A stretch of DNA of 9,783 nucleotides from TMED8 sp038125725 (GTDB lineage: Bacteria; Pseudomonadota; Alphaproteobacteria; Rhodospirillales; Casp-alpha2), in the NCBI GenBank assembly GCA_038125725.1, contig JAYPEK010000085.1, positions 1 to 9,783 of the forward strand, given 5' to 3'. Below the pieces are notes generated by a model, which saw nothing but the letters and a program-made list of their open reading frames with translations, did not search any database and had not been told where the DNA came from. The number at the start of each line of letters is the position of its first letter. Positions within the stretch are counted from its first letter, which is position 1. Of this stretch, positions 6,902 to 9,783 are shown piece after piece. The translations under genes and the position numbers were made by a program.

Positions 6902-7891
6902 ATGATGATTGAGAAGGATGCCGACAGGTCGGAAGACGGTCCCCTCGACCTCAAGGGTCTGGCGCTTTTCCTGAGTGTCGCCGAGGTCGGTTCCATGACC
7001 GAAGCGGCAAAGCGTGCCGGCACGTCGCAGTCCGCGGTGTCGCAGGCGATGGCGCGGCTGGAGGCGAAGTGCGGCGCGGCGCTGTTTGAGCGCGGTGCGC
7101 GGCCGCTTAGCCTGACGTCGGTGGGCGAGGCGCTGGTCAAGGGCGCGCCCGAGTTGTTACAGGCCGAAGCGGACTTGCGCCAGCGCCTGGCCGGCGAACG
7201 CGATGCGGCGGCTGAGGCGCTTCGATTGGGGCTGGTCGATTCCTTCGCCGCCACGGTGGGGCCGGAACTGATCCGTCGGCTGCGCGGTCATGCCGAACGG
7301 ATCACGGTGCTGTCCGGCATCTCGCCGACGCTTTGGGCGGACATGCAGGGCCGCCGGCTGGATTTCATGGTGCTCACAGATCCCGCCGGGCGCATCGATG
7401 GCATGCGCCGCCACACGATCCTAAGCGAGCCCTATGTGCTGCTTCTGCCGAAGCGCCTGGCCGATAATATCGAGAAGCCCAACCTGAAGGACCTGGCGGC
7501 GGCGCACCCGTTCATCCGCTATTCGATCCGTTCGCACATCGGCACCCAGGTCGAGGATCACCTGGCGCGGCAGGGGATCAGCCCGCGCGCCAGCATGGAG
7601 TTCGACGGCACCGACGCGCTGTTCGCCATGGTCTCGGCCGGCTTGGGCTGGGCGCTGACGACGCCGCTCTGCTACGCACATGGGCGGGCCAGGGCGGCGG
7701 ATCTCGTCGTGCTGCCGCTGCCCGGGAGGGCGTTTTCGCGAAGCTTCTACATGGTCGCCGCGCCGGCGGCGCCGCAGGGCGCGGAAACCCGGATCGTCGA
7801 GCATGCGCGCGATGTCGCACGGCAGCTGATCGGAGCGGAAATCGAACCCTGGCTGCCCTGGGCGGTACCGTCGATGAAGGTTTACACCTGA
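6902..7891 (+). CDS. LysR family transcriptional regulator
   Basis: A 329-residue protein, slightly longer than the usual 300. The N-terminal winged helix-turn-helix is at about residues 17-76 (LALFLSVAEVGSMTEAAKRAGTSQSAVSQAMARLE, with LFERGARPLSLT following). The periplasmic-binding-like effector domain spans about 105-310, and the C-terminal tail is short and non-conserved. The start is the first of two adjacent ATGs (6902, 6905) and lacks a good Shine-Dalgarno, so 6905 is equally possible. It is divergent from soxBDAG across 116 bp and convergent with pta, with a 10-bp tail overlap (7882-7891). Position suggests control of soxBDAG and perhaps of xsc-pta. The effector is unknown; an N-methylated amine or a sulfonate would fit the neighbours. 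Confidence 0.93.
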   Translation: MMIEKDADRSEDGPLDLKGLALFLSVAEVGSMTEAAKRAGTSQSAVSQAMARLEAKCGAALFERGARPLSLTSVGEALVKGAPELLQAEADLRQRLAGERDAAAEALRLGLVDSFAATVGPELIRRLRGHAERITVLSGISPTLWADMQGRRLDFMVLTDPAGRIDGMRRHTILSEPYVLLLPKRLADNIEKPNLKDLAAAHPFIRYSIRSHIGTQVEDHLARQGISPRASMEFDGTDALFAMVSAGLGWALTTPLCYAHGRARAADLVVLPLPGRAFSRSFYMVAAPAAPQGAETRIVEHARDVARQLIGAEIEPWLPWAVPSMKVYT

Positions 7892-8811
7892 TCTTCCGAG
7901 CGCGCCGCGATGGCGGCGATGGCGGCGGCGGCGAAACGGGCTTCGGGCGGGTCGGCGCGCGAGGTGAGCACAATCGGCACCTTGGCGCCCATGACCACCC
8001 CGGCGGCGAGGCCGCTCATGAAATAGACCATCATCTTAAAGAGCCCGTTGCCGGTTTCTATGTTGGGCACGACAAGCACGTCGGCGTTGCCGGCGACGGG
8101 ACTGGTGATGCCCTTCATGATCGCGGCTTCCGGCGAGACCGCGTTGTCGAAGGCGAAGGGGCCATCGACGATGGCGCCGGTGACCTCGCCGGCGTTGGCG
8201 CGCTTCACCACTTCGGCGGCCTCGACGCTGGACGGCATGGAATTGATCACCGATTCGGTGCCCGACAGCATGGCCACGTGCGGGTTGGTCTTGCCGAGCG
8301 CGTGCGACAGGCCGACGGCGTTGTTGATGATGTCGATCTTGGTCCCGACGTCGGGCGCCACGTTGACGGCGCCGTCGGTAATCAATAGCACCCGGTCGCT
8401 CTTCGGTACGGTCATGTGGAAGACATGGCTGAGCCGCCGGCCGGTGCGCAGCCCGCCGTCGCGGCTGACTACCGCTTTCATCAGGGAATCGGTATGCACA
8501 TGGCCCTTCATCAGGGCCTCGACCTCGCCGGCGCGGGCCAGCGCCACGGCTTCCGCCGGGGCCTTGCTCTCGCCGCCGGCATCGACGATCTGGATGTTGG
8601 AGAGGTCCCAGCCGGTTTCCCTTGCGATGGCGCGGATGGTCTCGGCGTCGCCGACGAGAACGGGATCGATGAGCCCAGACTCGGCCGCCTGGCGGGCGCT
8701 TTCCAGCGCCAGCGGATTGTCGGCGCCGGCCACCGCCATGCGCACGGTATCGATATCGCGCACGTGGTCGAGCAGGTAGTCGGGAATCTCGAACGGGACG
8801 GAACTCAGCAT
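7882..8811 (-). CDS. pta: Phosphate acetyltransferase (PTA/PTB family)
   Basis: A 309-residue protein of the phosphate acetyl/butyryltransferase family, single-domain and without the MaoC-type hydratase domain found fused to some relatives. Family blocks: MKGHVHTDSLMKAV (101-114), RLSHVFHMTVP (126-136), DGPFAFDNAVSPEAA (216-230), VLVVPNIETGNGLFKMMVYF (245-264) and LTSRADPPEARFAAAAIA (282-299). Next to xsc the expected reaction is acetyl phosphate plus CoA to acetyl-CoA, the last step of C2-sulfonate breakdown; butyryl specificity cannot be excluded from sequence alone. The ATG at 8811 is preferred. A TTG at 8844 extends the frame by 11 codons but sits in the tail of the hairpin after xsc. No clear Shine-Dalgarno precedes either start. 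The stop overlaps the end of the convergent LysR gene. Confidence 0.9.
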   Translation of the reverse strand: MLSSVPFEIPDYLLDHVRDIDTVRMAVAGADNPLALESARQAAESGLIDPVLVGDAETIRAIARETGWDLSNIQIVDAGGESKAPAEAVALARAGEVEALMKGHVHTDSLMKAVVSRDGGLRTGRRLSHVFHMTVPKSDRVLLITDGAVNVAPDVGTKIDIINNAVGLSHALGKTNPHVAMLSGTESVINSMPSSVEAAEVVKRANAGEVTGAIVDGPFAFDNAVSPEAAIMKGITSPVAGNADVLVVPNIETGNGLFKMMVYFMSGLAAGVVMGAKVPIVLTSRADPPEARFAAAAIAAIAARSEDQV

Positions 8812-8845
8812 CTGGTCATATCCATCGGCGGACCTGCCAAACAAT

Positions 8846-8878
8846 AAGGCCGGATGGGGGAGAGGTCCATCCGGCCTT
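8846..8878 (-). terminator. Hairpin between xsc and pta (terminator or attenuator)
   Basis: AAGGCCGGATGG (8846-8857) and CCATCCGGCCTT (8867-8878) are perfect 12-bp inverted arms around a 9-nt loop. On the minus strand the hairpin begins 21 nt after the xsc stop and is followed by TTATTGTTT, a partial T tract. This fits a rho-independent terminator that is probably leaky, or a processing or stability structure, between two genes that act in sequence. Confidence 0.75.
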
Positions 8879-8899
8879 GATCGTTGAGGTGAGCTGGCC

Positions 8900-9783
8900 T
8901 TAGGCCGGCTTCTGCGGCTTCATGTCGGCGGCGCTGATGCCGGCGACCTCCACCGGCGCCTTCATGGCGTCGCGGCGGAAGGGCTCGCCCAGTTCCTGGT
9001 TGAGGATGACCTCGATGAAGGTGGTGACGCCGTCGTTCATTTGCGCCTTCACCGCCGCGTCGAGGGCATCGGTGAGTTCCTGCATGGTGGTCACCTGCAC
9101 GCCCTTGAGGCCGCAGGCATCGGCGATGCCGGCGTAGGTGACATCCAGGTCCAGTTCCGTGCCGACGAAGTTGTCCTGGTACCAGAGCGTGGTGTTGCGC
9201 TTTTCCGCGCCCCACTGGTAGTTGCGGAAGATGATCATGGTGATCGGCGGCCATTCGTCACGGCCGCAGGCGGTCATCTCGTTCATGGAGATGCCGAAGG
9301 CGCCGTCACCGGCGAAACCGACCACCGGCGTACCGGGATTGGCGATCTTGGCGCCGCAGATGGCCGGGAAGCCGTAGCCGCAGGGGCCAAACAGGCCCGG
9401 CGCCAGGTACTTGCGGCCTTGCTCGAAGGTCGGGTAGGCGTTGCCGATGGCGCAGTTGTTGCCGATGTCGGACGAGATGATGGCGTCCGCCGGCAGCGAC
9501 GCCTGGATCGCCCGCCAGGCCATGCGCGGCGACATGCGTTCCGGATGGGCGCCCCGCGCGCGCTCGTTCCAGGTGGTGCCCGGATCGTCGTCCTCGTGGT
9601 CCATGGAGGAAAGCTCCTGGCTCCAGCGCGACTTGGTGGTGGCGATCAGGTCCTCGCGGTCCTTTCGGCCGTCATTGCCGGCATCGGACGCGAGCCCGGC
9701 CAGCAACTGCTCGGCGACCAGCTTGGCGTCGCCCTGGATGGCGACGTCGACGGTCTTGGTCAGGCCGATGCGCTCGGCCTTGA
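8900..9783 (-). CDS. xsc: Sulfoacetaldehyde acetyltransferase, C-terminal part (cut by the window edge)
   Basis: The last 293 residues of a protein that normally has about 590-600; the frame stays open to the right edge (first whole codon at 9781). It is the C-terminal thiamine-diphosphate-binding half. The motif GDGAFGISMNEMTACGRDEW begins at visible residue 158, followed by IFRNYQWGAEKRNTTLWYQDN (from 184), typical of Xsc and distinct from acetolactate synthase. IISSDIGNNCAIGNAY and LFGPCGYGFPAICGAK lie before it. Xsc (EC 2.3.3.15) converts sulfoacetaldehyde and phosphate to sulfite and acetyl phosphate in the cytosol, and the downstream Pta uses the acetyl phosphate. A TTG at 9706 is internal, not a start, because family-like sequence (ERIGLTKTVDVAIQGDAKLV) continues upstream of it. 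Confidence 0.95.
   Translation of the reverse strand, partial: KAERIGLTKTVDVAIQGDAKLVAEQLLAGLASDAGNDGRKDREDLIATTKSRWSQELSSMDHEDDDPGTTWNERARGAHPERMSPRMAWRAIQASLPADAIISSDIGNNCAIGNAYPTFEQGRKYLAPGLFGPCGYGFPAICGAKIANPGTPVVGFAGDGAFGISMNEMTACGRDEWPPITMIIFRNYQWGAEKRNTTLWYQDNFVGTELDLDVTYAGIADACGLKGVQVTTMQELTDALDAAVKAQMNDGVTTFIEVILNQELGEPFRRDAMKAPVEVAGISAADMKPQKPA

Noticed and set aside
8812..8844. TTG start for pta 11 codons upstream
   Set aside because: It lies in the T-rich tail of the hairpin, has no Shine-Dalgarno and adds residues without visible family similarity. Not fully excluded.
1..9783. tRNA, rRNA, CRISPR array, insertion sequence or phage genes
   Set aside because: I saw no tRNA-like cloverleaf sequence, no regularly spaced repeats and no transposase or integrase motifs.

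Overview
The window is GC-rich DNA with dense, mostly overlapping genes. The gene families, and a GC-rich hairpin repeat in the left intergenic region, suggest an alphaproteobacterium, perhaps Rhodospirillales- or Rhizobiales-like. That placement is an inference from style and gene content, because no marker gene is present.

Layout from left to right: (1) positions 1-350 hold no credible gene, only a short hairpin repeat and an AT-richer leader; (2) a plus-strand short-chain dehydrogenase/reductase (351-1121); (3) convergent to it, a minus-strand hemerythrin-like di-iron protein (1131-1586) with an FNR/FixK-type palindrome upstream; (4) a minus-strand operon encoding a complete heterotetrameric sarcosine-oxidase-type enzyme in the order soxB-soxD-soxA-soxG (6785 down to 1661), with translationally coupled junctions; (5) a divergent LysR-type regulator (6902-7891), whose 116-bp shared upstream region carries a LysR-box-like dyad and a 13-bp tandem repeat; (6) a minus-strand phosphate acetyltransferase (7882-8811); (7) the C-terminal half of sulfoacetaldehyde acetyltransferase Xsc (8900 to the right edge), separated from pta by a strong hairpin.

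Xsc and Pta form the known end of the C2-sulfonate (taurine/isethionate) pathway. Xsc turns sulfoacetaldehyde and phosphate into sulfite and acetyl phosphate, and Pta converts acetyl phosphate to acetyl-CoA. SoxBDAG enzymes oxidatively N-demethylate secondary amines and pass the methyl carbon to tetrahydrofolate. Placing both modules around one LysR gene suggests a combined route in which an N-methylated aminosulfonate such as N-methyltaurine is demethylated and its carbon skeleton then desulfonated. This is a hypothesis: plain sarcosine or another N-methyl amino acid remains possible for the oxidase, and the enzyme linking taurine to sulfoacetaldehyde is not in the window.
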